A DNA stretch of 64,000 nucleotides from CAWDDG01 sp963801065 (GCA_963801065.1 CAWDDG010000007.1:404182-468181), one strand, 5' to 3'; positions 1 to 10,298 are shown, counted from the stretch's first letter. Notes: generated by a model from the sequence alone, not told the origin. Translations and numbers: made by a program.

Positions 1-342
1 ACCACACCAATACGGCAACGACGCTCAGTGCGACGCAGCGCCAGCCCACCTCGCCGAGGAGGCTTCCCTCCAGCGGGGCATGCTCGACCACCGGCACGGC
101 GGCTGGCATCGGGGCGTCGATGGTGAGCGGCGTTGTCGTGCCTGGTCGGTCGCGGCGAATCAGCCTCGAGACATACCAACGGCCGAGCAAGGCCCGACGG
201 TGCGGTAGGGCGATCCCGGCGTCGGCGGCGACCCATCGAGGCTTGGAGGTCGAGCGGGGACCGGAGTCGAGCCACGCCTCATGGACCGCCCGGTCCGACT
301 GGACTGCTATTCGGGGGACCTGGAGTTGTCGCCCTTGGTCAC
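1..342 (-). CDS. Partial protein of unknown function, runs off the left edge
   Basis: The minus strand is open with high-GC third positions from a GTG at 342 to the window edge. The GTG overlaps the TGA of the upstream hydrolase gene (GTGA overlap), suggesting translational coupling. One base must be lost in the C5 run at about 313-317 (plus strand GGGGG) to join the start to the main frame. The reading frame gives a polar stretch containing WVAADAGIALPHRRALLGRW, then a hydrophobic segment (VALSVVAVLVW) at the edge, so it is probably a membrane protein. I do not recognise the family. The frameshift and the missing end lower confidence. Confidence 0.4.
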
Positions 343-2336
343 GCCCGAGCGGGTTCCTGCATGGCGTCCAGGCTCTCAGCGGAGAAGAGTCGTGCCCTGA
401 CGCTCTCCCGTTCCTCGAGCGCTGCCTCGACGCGGCGCACTTGTTCCTCGGACGCCGGAAGGTTGTAGACCTCGGCGATGAACCGGGTCAGGTCAGGGCG
501 ATAGTCATGGGCCCAAGCCCGGTAGGCGCCGGGGATCTGGGCGTTCTTCACGTCCACCAGGGTCTGGAGGAACGTGGTGATCGGCCGCCACCGAAGCCGC
601 GCGGGTATGCCGCGTGGGCTTGCACCTGGGACCAGCTCGACCGGTGCCCGCTGCGCAGACAGCCAGGCCGGGCGAGACGCGACCAGGTCGGCACCGAACT
701 TCGTCACACCGTCGTTGTCGTGGCTGATCATCACGTACCGCAGCCGTGCACGCCGATCCGGTGGCATTGCCTCGATCTGGCCGATGTCGTTGACCGTGGC
801 CACCATCTCCGGGTCGACGTCCGGCCGCGATGGACCGGTGACCTGGTGCATCCAGCCGCTGCCGTAAGGTGTGCCGATCCACAGGGCCCGATCGATGCCG
901 AGTGCTTGCGGACCGAGCGTGCCCCAGTGCATCAAGACGTCCTGGCTGGTATGCGCACCCAGGCTCTCGCCGAACAGCACGACCAGCGGTCGGGATCCGT
1001 TCCGATCGCGAAGCCGGCTGCTGATGCGCAGCCAGAGCAGGCGGTTCTGCTCCCGTGCGTCCTTGACCTTGAACAGTGACAGCGGCGACGGCCGCTTGGA
1101 GTACTGCAACGTCACGGTGGCGATGTCGCCGCGGGTCAGGTACTCGGCGGCAGCGGTAGCGCAGTAGTTCACATAACCGGTGCCGGTCGGCGAGACCAGC
1201 ATGAGCACCGAGCGGTCCCACGCCCCGGTGCGGTCCATCTCGGCCAGCGCCAGCTCGACCCGCTCCCGCGGCGTGGGCGCGCTCTCGAGTCCCACATAGA
1301 CCTGGATGGGGGTGGCCTTTGCCGGCTCACCCATCACCGTCTCGATCGACAGGTCGGGCAACCCTTCAGGACCGTCGAGGACAGGCTGGGGCCGTACGTA
1401 GGCGAACGCGTGCCGCCGGCCATGCCGGCCCAGCGTGTTCCACGGCACGAGGCTGTCGCGTCCACCGCTGACGGTGGGCCCGACCCAGCGGTGCCCGGTT
1501 TCGTCGTCGAGCACCGGCTCGATGACCGTCTGCCCCGCCTCGATCCGTTGCATCGCCCGTCGCCAGAAGGCGCTGCCACCGAGTACCAGCCCACCCAGAC
1601 ACAGTGCGTGCCCCGCCGGCAGCCACAGCCGGGGTGGGCCAGGCAGCCATGCCGACAGGAGTGATCCGGTGGCGTCGGCGAGCAGTTTCTCGCCGTACGC
1701 CACCGCGGACAGGCCCCCGGCGACGCCAACGCCGGCGGCGGCGGCGCGCACCGGATCAACCGCAGCGCTGACCGTGGCCTGCTGATCGTCAGGCAGCCGG
1801 CGCCGGAGTCGAGCCTCTATGGCCCACCCGAGCGTCAGTCCAGCCGGCACCGCGATCGGGAACCGTGCGAGTCGGCCGCCCGTTCCGAGGGCGTCGTCGA
1901 TCCGCCGGGAGCTCGCCTGAACGAGCGCAAACACCGTCCCGCCAATGCCGGTGGCCGCCGTACGCCAAGCGGCTTGACGCGCCAGCCCTCGCAGGACCGG
2001 TTCACCGGGACGCCGCGACAGTGCCCGTTGCGCTGCCAGACCGGCCGGGATCACCGCAAGATCGAGCAACACCGCCGCCGCCCGCTGCCGCGACTCGGCC
2101 GACACCCCAGGCATCCTCGGCGCAAACGTGGACGCGGCCGCTTCGATCGTGTCCTGCGTCGCGACAGTCAGGACGTACGACAGTGTCGTTGCCAGTCCCG
2201 TCACCACGCCCTGGTCCAGCAGGCTTCGCGGCACCAGCGACGGCTCGAACGTCCCCGGCGCGATCGCTGCCGCGACCAGCAGACCAGTCTGCTCCCCGCG
2301 GCCGGATAGCCCGGCCCCAGAGCTCCGGAAGTCCAT
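339..2336 (-). CDS. Abhydrolase_9 family membrane-associated alpha/beta hydrolase
   Basis: About 665 residues. The N-terminal half is hydrophobic with several membrane segments (Abhydrolase_9_N type). The C-terminal half has the nucleophile elbow GESLGAH near residue 455 and the phrases YVGLESAPTPRERVELAL and VLMLVSPTGTGYVNYCATAA that are typical of the actinobacterial Abhydrolase_9 (formerly DUF2319) family. The substrate is unknown for the family. The start is put at the ATG at 2336 because GGAGGG lies 4 nt upstream; an in-frame ATG at 2357 has no comparable site. The frame is intact, and the next gene starts inside its stop codon. Confidence 0.85.
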   Translation of the reverse strand: MDFRSSGAGLSGRGEQTGLLVAAAIAPGTFEPSLVPRSLLDQGVVTGLATTLSYVLTVATQDTIEAAASTFAPRMPGVSAESRQRAAAVLLDLAVIPAGLAAQRALSRRPGEPVLRGLARQAAWRTAATGIGGTVFALVQASSRRIDDALGTGGRLARFPIAVPAGLTLGWAIEARLRRRLPDDQQATVSAAVDPVRAAAAGVGVAGGLSAVAYGEKLLADATGSLLSAWLPGPPRLWLPAGHALCLGGLVLGGSAFWRRAMQRIEAGQTVIEPVLDDETGHRWVGPTVSGGRDSLVPWNTLGRHGRRHAFAYVRPQPVLDGPEGLPDLSIETVMGEPAKATPIQVYVGLESAPTPRERVELALAEMDRTGAWDRSVLMLVSPTGTGYVNYCATAAAEYLTRGDIATVTLQYSKRPSPLSLFKVKDAREQNRLLWLRISSRLRDRNGSRPLVVLFGESLGAHTSQDVLMHWGTLGPQALGIDRALWIGTPYGSGWMHQVTGPSRPDVDPEMVATVNDIGQIEAMPPDRRARLRYVMISHDNDGVTKFGADLVASRPAWLSAQRAPVELVPGASPRGIPARLRWRPITTFLQTLVDVKNAQIPGAYRAWAHDYRPDLTRFIAEVYNLPASEEQVRRVEAALEERESVRARLFSAESLDAMQEPARA

Positions 2337-2539
2337 ACACCCTCCGATCTCCGGCATATTTGGTCCAAGGAGCCGGAACTGATTCTGTCAACAGCACGTG
2401 ACCTTAGATCCCGTGGCGGCATCCTCGTGTGCCACTGGACCATTCATCGAGCCAGCGACCCGGCACACGGGCTCACCGTACGTACCTGAGCACTCGACGG
2501 CCGACTGGCTTGCCCAGTCGGCGGGTGGCGATGTTGTTG

Positions 2540-2745
2540 GCTCGTGTTCTACCTGATCTTCATTTTCTTGCCGAGCCACTTCGCAACCTCTCGGATTGTC
2601 CGGGGCCCGTCGATCCTCGGGATTATCGGCGTGCTCACCGGTCTCATCCCTGCGCTCTTCTGGGTCGCCGGGATCCTCGCAAGTCATTGCACTGGTCCTG
2701 GGTTTCGTCGGTTACGGCCGCCCGGCGCGGCTAAGCCAGGAAGGC
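2540..2745 (+). pseudogene. Small membrane protein remnant (DUF4190-like hydrophobic pair)
   Basis: One frame reads FYLIFIFLPSHFA then IIGVLTGLIPALFWVAGILA; the next frame continues VIALVLGFVGYGR. Together they form two membrane helices with the pattern of DUF4190-like small proteins, broken by a frameshift at about 2680. No good start or ribosome site was found. Membership in DUF4190 is a guess from the repeated GIIG/LVLGFVG pattern. Confidence 0.35.
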
Positions 2746-2878
2746 GACGATGGCGCTGTAGGGAATCGTCGCGATGATCCTCTCGGTCGTCAGCCCGCAG
2801 CCAGCTCATGGTGCGCCGGGACTCGTGCCTTCCGGCGTGCTGGGCTGCGGCGTAGCCGGTGTCGCTCGGTGGCTCACG

Positions 2879-3256
2879 TCAGTGCGGGCGGGAGACTCCA
2901 GCATCATGGGTGAACTCGTAGACGTTCCCGTCCGGTGCACGGAAATGCACCCAGCCAATCCCGCTGTCGTCGACGTCTGGGTCGAGCAAGATCTCAACCC
3001 CAGCCGCCCGGAGCTCAGCTGCCGCACTGAAGACGTCGTCCACCAGGAAGCCTGCCACGGGACCCGTGGTGAAGTGCCGATTGACGGGGCTCTCCGCATC
3101 GAACACCTCGACCTTGCTGCCGTCGGGCAACCTCAACATCCAGAAGCCCTCGTGCTCCGACCCAAGTCGTAGGCCCAAGACGTCGCGGAAGAATTGCACT
3201 GTCCGCTCCGCATTCTCTGTTCGTGTACCCACCCAGGCCAGTTTGATGATCTCCAT
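2879..3256 (-). CDS. VOC family (glyoxalase-like) protein
   Basis: 125 residues, one vicinal-oxygen-chelate module: beta strand IIKLAWVGTRTENAERTVQFF, then FRDVLGLRL, and a closing strand WVHFRAPDGNVYEFTHD with a candidate metal Glu. This length fits a single-module VOC protein. The substrate cannot be told. It stands alone, convergent with nothing obvious, and its frame is intact. Confidence 0.85.
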   Translation of the reverse strand: MEIIKLAWVGTRTENAERTVQFFRDVLGLRLGSEHEGFWMLRLPDGSKVEVFDAESPVNRHFTTGPVAGFLVDDVFSAAAELRAAGVEILLDPDVDDSGIGWVHFRAPDGNVYEFTHDAGVSRPH

Positions 3257-3394
3257 TGCGATGTCGTCCCTTGTCCACGCGGCGGTGTCGTCGTCATCTG
3301 AGACCCTACGGGCTGTGCCTGCAATGGGCGCGCCCGGCGGACGCCGCAGAGCCCGACGGCTGATCGCGGGTGTTCGCCGGGACGCCGGACCGAT

Positions 3395-3512
3395 GCAGCC
3401 TCCGCAGGAGACTCGCGGACCTCACCCGCGTGAGCTGGGGTGATCCGGCTCATCGCCCGCGGTCTGTCGAGGCACGAGATCGCTGCCGAGTTCGTCGTGA
3501 GCACACGGCGAG
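3395..3512 (+). pseudogene. LuxR-type HTH fragment of a response regulator
   Basis: The stretch reads VIRLIARGLSRHEIAAEFVVS, the first two helices of a NarL/FixJ-type HTH, preceded in another frame by LADLT. The recognition helix and the rest are missing; sequence after about 3510 belongs to the 3' flank of the DUF222 pseudogene. A sister fragment lies at 9750-9893. It is a remnant, not a working regulator. Confidence 0.6.
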
Positions 3513-3562
3513 GACGCACGTCGCCCTCGCAGACGACTTGCCGACCGAGCACGGGAATGCCG

Positions 3563-5022
3563 TTAGAAGGGCGGCGGGTCGGGGTCGGGTGGGTCGCGGG
3601 GCGGCTCGGGATGTTGCACGATGGGGCCGACTGGTTCGGGTTCGACGTGGTAGGTGTGGCCGGTGGGTGCCCGCCATCGGAAGTGGCCCGGCTGCGGGTT
3701 GTTCGAGGTGCCGGCCGGCGTGGGTTTTGCCGTTGTGGCGGCCGCCGGACAGCGGCCCGGTGTTGCCGGCTGAGGTGGTCCAGCCGGGTGCGCCGGCCGG
3801 GATGGTGTGGTCGATCTGGCAGCGTCGCGCCGGCTGCGGGCAGGTGGGGAACCTGCAGGTCCGGTCCCGGGCGAGGAGGTGGTCGATCAGGTCTTGCGGC
3901 GGGGTGTAGCGGGTCTGGCCGTGGTCGAGGAGGGCGCCGGTGGCGGGGTCGGTGAGCAGCCGCCGCCAGGTGCCGGCGGCGGCGATCCGCCGGGCCACCT
4001 CGGCGGTGATCGGGCCGTACCCGGCGAGCTCGGCCGGGGTGTCGTCGAGGCCGATCAGGGTGGACAGCGGCACCGTCACCGCGACGGCTGCGGCCCGGCC
4101 GTGCCGCGCACCGAGCCGGGGGGTGTGCTCGCAGCCGCCCAGGTGCCCGGAGTCGAGGGAGGCCCAGGCCAGCGCGGCCAGCACGTCGATGTCGCGGTTG
4201 GTCGGTGCTGCGCTGCTCGCCCGGGTCGGCGGTCTTCGCGGCGTCGGCGGCCGCGTCCAGCATCAGCTTGATGGCGGTGACGTCCTCGGCCGGCCCGTAG
4301 GTGTTCAGCCAGGCCATCGCATCCGGCGCCGGCGAGTACGCGACGTGCCGGTCCTGGCGGGCCTCCTGGTGGCGTTGCTCGGCGGTTCGGGGCGCCACCG
4401 CGGCCACCGCGTGGGCGATGGCGTCGCGGTGCTGCCGCAGCGACCGGCCACCCGCCCTGGGCAGCACCGCGGATTCGACCTGCGCGACCAGCCCGCGGCG
4501 GATCCCGTCCGGGGTGACCATCTCCCCGGTGATCCGGTCGGCCATCCGGTCCGGCGGATCCAACGCCCGGACCCCGACCGCGAGCGCGGCCGCCTTCGGG
4601 TAGTCGATCTGTCCGGCGCGCATCGCCGCGACCGTGTCGGGCAACTCGTCGACCAGTTGGGTGGCGGTGGCCACCCGGTCCGCGCCGGTCGAGGGCGAGA
4701 CCCAGCCGGGCGGCGATCAGCTGGCCGGCGGCCCGGATCGGCGTGAACCCGTGCCGGGCCGCCTGCGGGTCGTCGCAGACCGGGTGCCGGCGGCCAGCGC
4801 GGCCGCGGTCTCGATCTCGATGCCGTCGGCCCAGGCCTTGATCCGCCGGCAGGCCGCCACCAGCTCCACCAGGTCGTACGCGTCGGACACCGCGGCCGGG
4901 TCCACCCGCTCCAGCAACCCCGCCAGCTCCGGCCCCGGCGGCATCCGCTCCAGCCCACCCAGATCCGGCCCGCCCGCCGTGTCACCACGGCGGCCGGACC
5001 CAGCATCCGAGACTTCGAACAT
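3563..5022 (-). pseudogene. DUF222/HNH endonuclease (13E12-repeat type), frameshifted copy 1
   Basis: Reading on from the ATG at 5022, three or more frames must be joined: a DUF222 N-terminus (ELAGLLERVDPAAVSDAYDL), the middle (TVAAMRAGQIDYPKAAALAV and VTAIKLMLDAAADAAKTADP), then VPLSTLIGLDDTPAELAGYG and the HNH zinc region CRFPTCPQPARRCQIDHTIP near the end, closing at TAA 3563-3565. Breaks lie near 4750, 4200 and 3670. The usual family length is 400-550 residues and the span fits. The start codon sits in a LexA-like box. Paralogues lie at 24539-26044 and 53257-54864. As read it cannot make a full protein; sequencing indels are an alternative. Confidence 0.8.
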
Positions 5023-5035
5023 GCGTTCGAGTCTA
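5015..5035 (-). promoter_or_regulatory. LexA (SOS) box across the start codon plus -10 of DUF222 copy 1
   Basis: TCGAACATGCGTTCGA at 5015-5030 is a perfect match to the actinobacterial LexA consensus TCGAAC(N4)GTTCGA. On the minus strand the hexamer TAGACT (5030-5035) lies exactly 7 nt before the ATG at 5022, implying a leaderless transcript whose start region LexA would cover. Confidence 0.7.
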
Positions 5036-5538
5036 GCCGGCCCTGCCGACACTCGATGCCTTGTCCACAGGCCACCTCCGACGCGACGCGTTCACCCACG
5101 GTGAACCACGCCGGAACGGACGCAATATCGGCGACGCCGCGATCGACATCTGGCATTCGATCTGGGCCTGGTCAGTCAGGTGGATGACCGCGTCGTATGT
5201 TGCCGTGGACTCGCCCGAGCACTGTGCGCCGACCGTACTGCTCGTCGTTCACACGTCGTGGGCATGACGTGAGTCGTGCTGGTCTACGCGCCGGGTGGCC
5301 GTGTCGAAGTCGCGTTGCGTGCAGGGTCGTGCCCACTGGGCGCTCCGCCGCGGGGAACTCCGATGAACCGTGGCCATGTTGGCCGACTTGCTGATCGTTG
5401 CGTTGGCCGGGGCTTGTTCGACTTCGGACGGCGACGCGGACGCGAGGCCGTTGATCGATTCCTGCGCGCTGGAGGGGCCCTGCTCGACGAGTCGCCGCGT
5501 GCGGCTTGGTGTCGGACCCGACCGCCTAGCCTCGACCA
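5036..5538. other. Non-coding stretch
   Basis: About 500 bases between the divergent DUF222 copy and the MalY-type gene. I see no gene. The last 35 bases (CGGCTTGGTGTCGG to the start codon) are repeated upstream of the MalY fragment at 59.88 kb, so this is the gene's native 5' flank. Confidence 0.5.
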
Positions 5539-6699
5539 ATGGCGTTCGACCTGACCCTGGACGATCTGAGGCGGCGGCGCAGCGTCAAGTGGCGGTTCAA
5601 GGAGCCGGACGTGCTGCCGTTGTGGGTGGCCGAGATGGACGTGCGCCTGGCGGAGCCTGTCCGTCACGCGCTGGCGGAGCTCGTCGAGCGGAGCGACACG
5701 GGGTACGTGACGTGGGATGGGCTGCCCGAGGCGTACGCGGCCTTCGCCGCCCGGCGTTGGCGGCAGGAGCTCGACCCGGGCCGGATGTTCATCGTCCCCG
5801 ACGTCATGCGGGGCATCTTCGAGGTCCTGCTGGTCGCGACCGAGCCGGGGGATCAGGTCGTGGTCAACCCGCCGGTCTATGCGCCGTTCTTCGAGACGGT
5901 CACGCATGCGCGGCGCCGGCTGGTCGAGGTTCCGCTGGTGCGCGACGCGGACGGGGTGTACGAGCTGGACCTCGCCGGCCTGGAGCGGGCGTTCGCGGGC
6001 GGCGCGCGGGCGTACCTGCTGTGCAGCCCGCACAACCCGGTCGGCCGGGTGTGGACGCGGGCCGAGCTGGAGGCGGTGGCGGCGGTCGCCGAGAGGTACG
6101 GCGTGCTGGTTCTGGTGGACGAGATCCACGGACCGCTGGTCTACCAGCCGCATCGGCACGTCCCGTTCGCGACGCTGGACGCGCCGGCGGCGCGGGAGGC
6201 GATCAGCTTCGTGTCCGCCTCCAAGGCGTGGAACCTCGCGGGTCTCAAGTGTGCGCTTGCCGTGGCCGGGTCCGCCCGCGGCGCGGCGCTGCTGGCGGGG
6301 ATGGGTGAGGAAGTCGCCTACGGCGCGGGACTGCTCGGTGCCGTCGCCAACACGGTGGCCTTCGACCAGGGCGAGCCGTGGCTGGACGAGCTGCTGGTGG
6401 CGCTGCGCGCCAACCGCGGCCGCCTTGGCGCGTTGCTCGCCGAACACGTGCCGGCGGTGAGCTGGCGACTCGAGGACGTGCAGGCGACGTATCTGGCGTG
6501 GCTGGACTGCTCCCCGCTCGGACTCGACGACCCGGCCGGCGTCTTCGAGCAGCGCGGGCGGGTGGCGTTCGAGCCGGGCCCGCTGTTCGGCACCGGTGGC
6601 GACGGCTTCGTCCGGCTCAACTTCGCCACCTCACCAACGATCCTGGACGAGGCCATCCGACGGATGCGGGCGGCCATCCCGTCGACCGAGGAGCCGTGA
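5539..6699 (+). CDS. MalY/PatB-type PLP-dependent C-S lyase/aminotransferase
   Basis: 386 residues, fold-type I PLP enzyme of the MalY/PatB (cystathionine beta-lyase) group. Markers in order: WRFKEPDVLPLWVAEMD near residue 20, the Tyr/Asn loop CSPHNPVGRVWTR near 160, VDEIHGPLVY near 195, the PLP-lysine motif SFVSASKAWNLAGLKCA near 220-236, and RLNFATSP at the C-terminus for substrate carboxylate. Members release thiols, ammonia and keto acid from cystathionine or cysteine conjugates. The length is normal and the frame intact. Fragments of this gene occur at 9.89, 21.3 and 59.88 kb, which makes this the only complete copy in the window. Confidence 0.9.
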   Translation: MAFDLTLDDLRRRRSVKWRFKEPDVLPLWVAEMDVRLAEPVRHALAELVERSDTGYVTWDGLPEAYAAFAARRWRQELDPGRMFIVPDVMRGIFEVLLVATEPGDQVVVNPPVYAPFFETVTHARRRLVEVPLVRDADGVYELDLAGLERAFAGGARAYLLCSPHNPVGRVWTRAELEAVAAVAERYGVLVLVDEIHGPLVYQPHRHVPFATLDAPAAREAISFVSASKAWNLAGLKCALAVAGSARGAALLAGMGEEVAYGAGLLGAVANTVAFDQGEPWLDELLVALRANRGRLGALLAEHVPAVSWRLEDVQATYLAWLDCSPLGLDDPAGVFEQRGRVAFEPGPLFGTGGDGFVRLNFATSPTILDEAIRRMRAAIPSTEEP

Positions 6700-7059
6700 G
6701 GCCGTCACAAACGCGACGCTCGCCAGCCCTATCGAGGCCGGTGGCCGTTCCACGGAGCTCAGCACTGCTGGACCGGACCCGGTCCCGGCCGGACGTGCCC
6801 CAGTTGAAGACAGTGTTCGGCGCCAAGGCGTGTTTCGAACCGCGACGGTGCCCGATTTGGGGCCGTGCTCGAGATACCGCGCTCGACCTGACCATCCTCA
6901 AGCCCAGGTTTGGGGAGCTTGACGGTGATCGTGTGACCGATGACGGTTCAGCTACGGCAGGACGTTGGGCCCTTGAGCAACCTGGGATGTCGTGAATCAG
7001 CTTGACTTTGAGCTCGCGGGCGCACGCCGGCACCCCACGATCGAGGATGCGAGGAAGCG
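6700..7059. other. Intergenic, no gene seen
   Basis: 360 bases between the MalY-type gene and PEP carboxykinase. No convincing coding frame, RNA or repeat was recognised. The first bases (TGAGGCCGTCAC after the stop) recur after the MalY fragment at 10115. Confidence 0.4.
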
Positions 7060-8914
7060 ATGGCCGAAATCGAGCCTGTGCTGGACGGGGCGGGGCTGAG
7101 AAACCCCAAGGTTCGCGAGTACGTGCGGTACTGGGCCGAGCTGACCGGCGCCGAACGCATCGAGGTCGTCAGTGCGTCCGACGACGCGCGGCTGATCCGG
7201 GAGTCTCTCCAAGCCGGCGAGATCGTCCCTGCCGGTGAGGGCCTGTACTACTCACGCAGCTACCACATGGACACTGCCCGCTCCGAGGAGCGGACCATCG
7301 TCGCCACGCACAACACCGCCGACGCCGGCGTCTACAACAACTGGCGGCCGGCCTCGGAGATGCACGAGTTGCTGGAGGAGCGGATGCGGGGTGCGTCGGC
7401 GGGCAAGACGATGTACGTGGTGCCCTACCTGATGGCGCCGCCCGGTTCGCCGCTGGAAGAGTACGCCGCCGGTGTCGAGCTCACAGACCACCGCACTGTG
7501 GTGCTGCACATGATCAGGATGGCCCGCGTGGGCGTCGAGTTCGTCGAGAACCTCGCCGATCCGAACAGTTTCGTGCGTGCGCGTGCACGTCACCGGCGAC
7601 TTGGAGAACCTCGGGCAGGGCACGGCCGAGGACCAGCGTTACTTTGTCACGGTTGCCGACGAGCGCACCATCTTGCACTTCGGGTCGGCATACGGCGGCA
7701 ACGCCCTGCTCGGCAAGATCGCCCACGGGCTCCGGCAGGCGGCGTACGACGGCTGGGCGTCGGGGAAGTTCCTCGCCGAGCAGTTCATGCTCATCGGCAT
7801 CACCGACAAGGAGACCGGCCGGAAGTACCACATCTGTGGCGGTTTCCCGAGTGCGTCGGGCAAGACGAACCTTGCGATGATGCTCCCGCCCGACGCGCTG
7901 GGGGAGCGTTACCAGGTCTCCTTCTACGGCGACGACATCGCCTGGCTCTGGGTCGACCCCGAGGACGGCAGGCTCTACGGGATGAACCCCGAGTACGGCG
8001 TGTTCGGGGTTGCCAAGGACACCAACGAGGCCACCAACCCGACGGCGCTGCATTCGGTGGCTGCGGGCACCGGGGCGCTGTTCACCAACGTCGCCTACAA
8101 CGAGATCACCCACGAGGTGTGGTGGGAGGGCAAGACCCCGGCTCCTCCTGCCGACGTCACTGGGTGGCGTGACTGGAAGGGCAACCTGATCTCCGAGCGG
8201 CCGGAGGGCAGCGACGAACCGTGGTCGCACCCGAACAGCCGGTTCACTACGACGCTGGCCAACGTGCCCAACATCGCCGCTGACGTCGAGGACCCACGCG
8301 GCGTCCGGATCGACGGCATCATCTTCGGTGGCCGCACCCCTGATCGGGAGCCGCTCATTCGCGCTATCACGGATGTGGCCGAGGGTGTGTATGACGGCCT
8401 CACCCTCGGTGCGGAGGCGACCTTCGCCGCCGAAGGTGTCGAGGGGCTGCTGCGCTACGACCCGATGTCGATGCGCCCCTTCATGTCCTACCCGGAAGGC
8501 GCCTACGCCGCTCACTGGCTGAAGATCATCGGCCAGGCGCGCGAGACGCCGATCTTCGCGCACGTCAACTGGTTCCAGCGAGACCACGAGGATGGCCACT
8601 ACCTCTGGCCCGGGTACCGCGACAACCTGCGGCCGCTTCTATGGCTCATGCAGCTCAAGAGCGGCGAGGTCACCGGCCGCCAGACGCCTGTGGGCATCCT
8701 TCCGACGAAGGAGGAGCTGAACCTCGACGGCGTCGACATCACACCCGGGGATCTGGACAAGATCCTGTCCATCGACGCCGAACGGTGGCGCCGCGAGATG
8801 GCGCACCGGGAGCAGCACCTGACCCAGCTCGACGGCCTGCCCGATGAGATCTGGGCGGCGCATCGTCGGATCGCGGCAGCCCTTGGCCTGGCCCGCGGCT
8901 TTCGCGGGCGGTGA
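7060..8914 (+). CDS. pckG: Phosphoenolpyruvate carboxykinase (GTP), with one frameshift
   Basis: Converts oxaloacetate and GTP to phosphoenolpyruvate and CO2 in gluconeogenesis. The joined frames give about 618 residues, the normal size. Frame one holds the N-terminus (YYSRSYHMDTARSEERTIVA, MAPPGSPLEEY); frame two begins at about 7577 and holds FGSAYGGNALLGK, the P-loop GGFPSASGKTNLAMM, kinase-2 FYGDDIAWLW, and MRPFMSYPEGAYAAHWL. The break lies in the repeat CGTGCGTGCGCGTGCACG at 7573-7590, an easy place for an indel. The P-loop has Ser where most GTP enzymes have the hyper-reactive Cys (PSACGKT). Whether the frameshift is real decides if the enzyme is made. Confidence 0.85.
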
Positions 8915-8931
8915 CGCGTGGGCGGTCTCCG

Positions 8932-9435
8932 ATGATGGTTCTTGCGCTCGACCGCGCGAGCGTGGAGCTTGCGGCAGGCGACGTCGTTGCCGCGGAGCGG
9001 GAGCTGGAGGTTGCGCTGGAGCTTGCCCGAGCTGGGCGCCTCCGCGACACCATCGCTCGAACGGCCGCCCGCCTGTCGCTCGTCGTCTTGCAGCGTGACC
9101 CGGCACGGGCGGAGGCGCTCGCGGCGCTGAGTCGCGACAACGCGCCCGCTGAGAGCATTGCCGCTCAGGCGCTTGCGCGAGCCGCAACGGCGCGGGCGAC
9201 GGCGAGCCGCACACGCCGTGGAGCGGCCGATCTCGCGACGGAAGCCGTTCGCCTCGTGCCGACCGAGATGCCGAACCTCCGCGCGGACCTCTTGGTGGGG
9301 CTGGCCGAGATTCTCCAGGCAAGCGGCGACGCGACCGGAGCGACGTGCGCGATCGCCGAGGCGATCGGCCTCTACGAGCGGAAAGGTAACCTCGTCGGCG
9401 CCGCTCGAGCGGGGGAGTACGTGCGTGCCACGTGA
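8932..9435 (+). pseudogene. C-terminal TPR-like remnant of a large regulator or cyclase-type protein
   Basis: About 168 alpha-helical residues rich in Ala and Arg, with repeats such as AAGDVVAAERELEVALELAR and the closing phrase AIGLYERKGNLVGAARA, which is common at the C-terminus of large ATPase/cyclase or BTAD-type regulators with TPR repeats. No N-terminal enzymatic or DNA-binding domain is present, so it looks like the tail of a lost gene. It follows PEP carboxykinase by 17 bases. The family call is by style only. Confidence 0.45.
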
Positions 9436-9749
9436 AGGCGCGTTGCCTCGGATGCCAGCCAACGGTGCCGTGTGAGTCACGGGGATCGCCGGCTGTTCTG
9501 AGCTCGGTCGGCTAGCCCGGACGCTTCAGGTCGTTCGACTCGCAGAAGAAGAGGAACGGCCGCCTCTTCATCCCCGCGCTGTATCGCATCACTGTGGCCG
9601 CGCATACGAAGGGTGTCCGCGCGTCGATTGGTACCCTCGGCGTCGCCGTTCAGGTCGCTGTTGTGGTGGTCGACGAATTCGCGTTCGGAGACCTCCTCTT
9701 CGTCATGATGATCATCGGCGCCTGCGATTCGCATCGCGGCGGACGGCGG
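9436..9749. other. No gene recognised
   Basis: About 315 bases with no frame that I can relate to a family. It ends where the response-regulator fragment begins. Confidence 0.35.
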
Positions 9750-9893
9750 CTCGATGTTCGCTCCGACCCGTCACCCGGCGGCTGATCGAGCAGTTCGCCC
9801 GAACGGCCAGCCGAGGGGAGGCCCGGGTCCGCTGGCGGACCTCACGTCGCGGGAGCTCGACGTGATCCGGCTGATCGCCCGCGGGCTGCCGAG
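9750..9893 (+). pseudogene. Response-regulator linker and HTH start, truncated
   Basis: Two frames give FAPTVTRRLIEQFA then GPLADLTSRELDVIRLIARGL, the inter-domain linker and first HTH helix of a NarL-type response regulator. The coding sequence stops abruptly at 9893, where the MalY-type fragment begins in mid-gene. Receiver domain and recognition helix are absent. Confidence 0.65.
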
Positions 9894-10115
9894 GACGTGC
9901 AAGCGACGTATCTGGCGTGGCTGGACTGCTCCCCGCTCGGACTCGACGACCCGGCCGGAGTCTTCGAGCAGCGCGGGGGGGTGTTCGAGCCGGGCCCGCT
10001 GTTCGGGACCGGTGGCGACGGCTTCGTCCGGCTCAACTTCGCCACCTCTCCAGCGATCCTGGACGAGGCCGTACGACGGATGCGGGCGGCCATCCCTCCG
10101 ACTGAGGAGTCGTGA
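9893..10115 (+). pseudogene. 3' fragment of the MalY-type gene
   Basis: The sequence EDVQATYLAWLDCSPLGLDD to the C-terminal PPTEES closely repeats residues 313-386 of the MalY-type enzyme (6473-6699), including the stop and the first bases after it. It has a 3-base deletion (RGRVAFEP becomes RGGVFEP). It is joined directly to the response-regulator scrap upstream, so no promoter or start of its own exists. Confidence 0.85.
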
Positions 10116-10298
10116 GGCCGTCACGGCTTGACGGCCTCAGGTGGCCGGATGTCGCGGCGACGCAGCCCGATCAGCCCGGCGGCGGCGAGCACGACCGCGA
10201 TTCCGATGAGCCGGGCGCCGCCGTCCGTGAGGCCCCGGGTACGTCATCCAGTGCCCGTCCTCTCAGAAAGAGTCCCGCCGCCCGCGGCGGTCAGTGGG

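Noticed and set aside
120..1079. 319-residue plus-strand frame at the left end
   Set aside because: It is antisense to the Abhydrolase_9 gene and the partial minus-strand gene, both with better composition.
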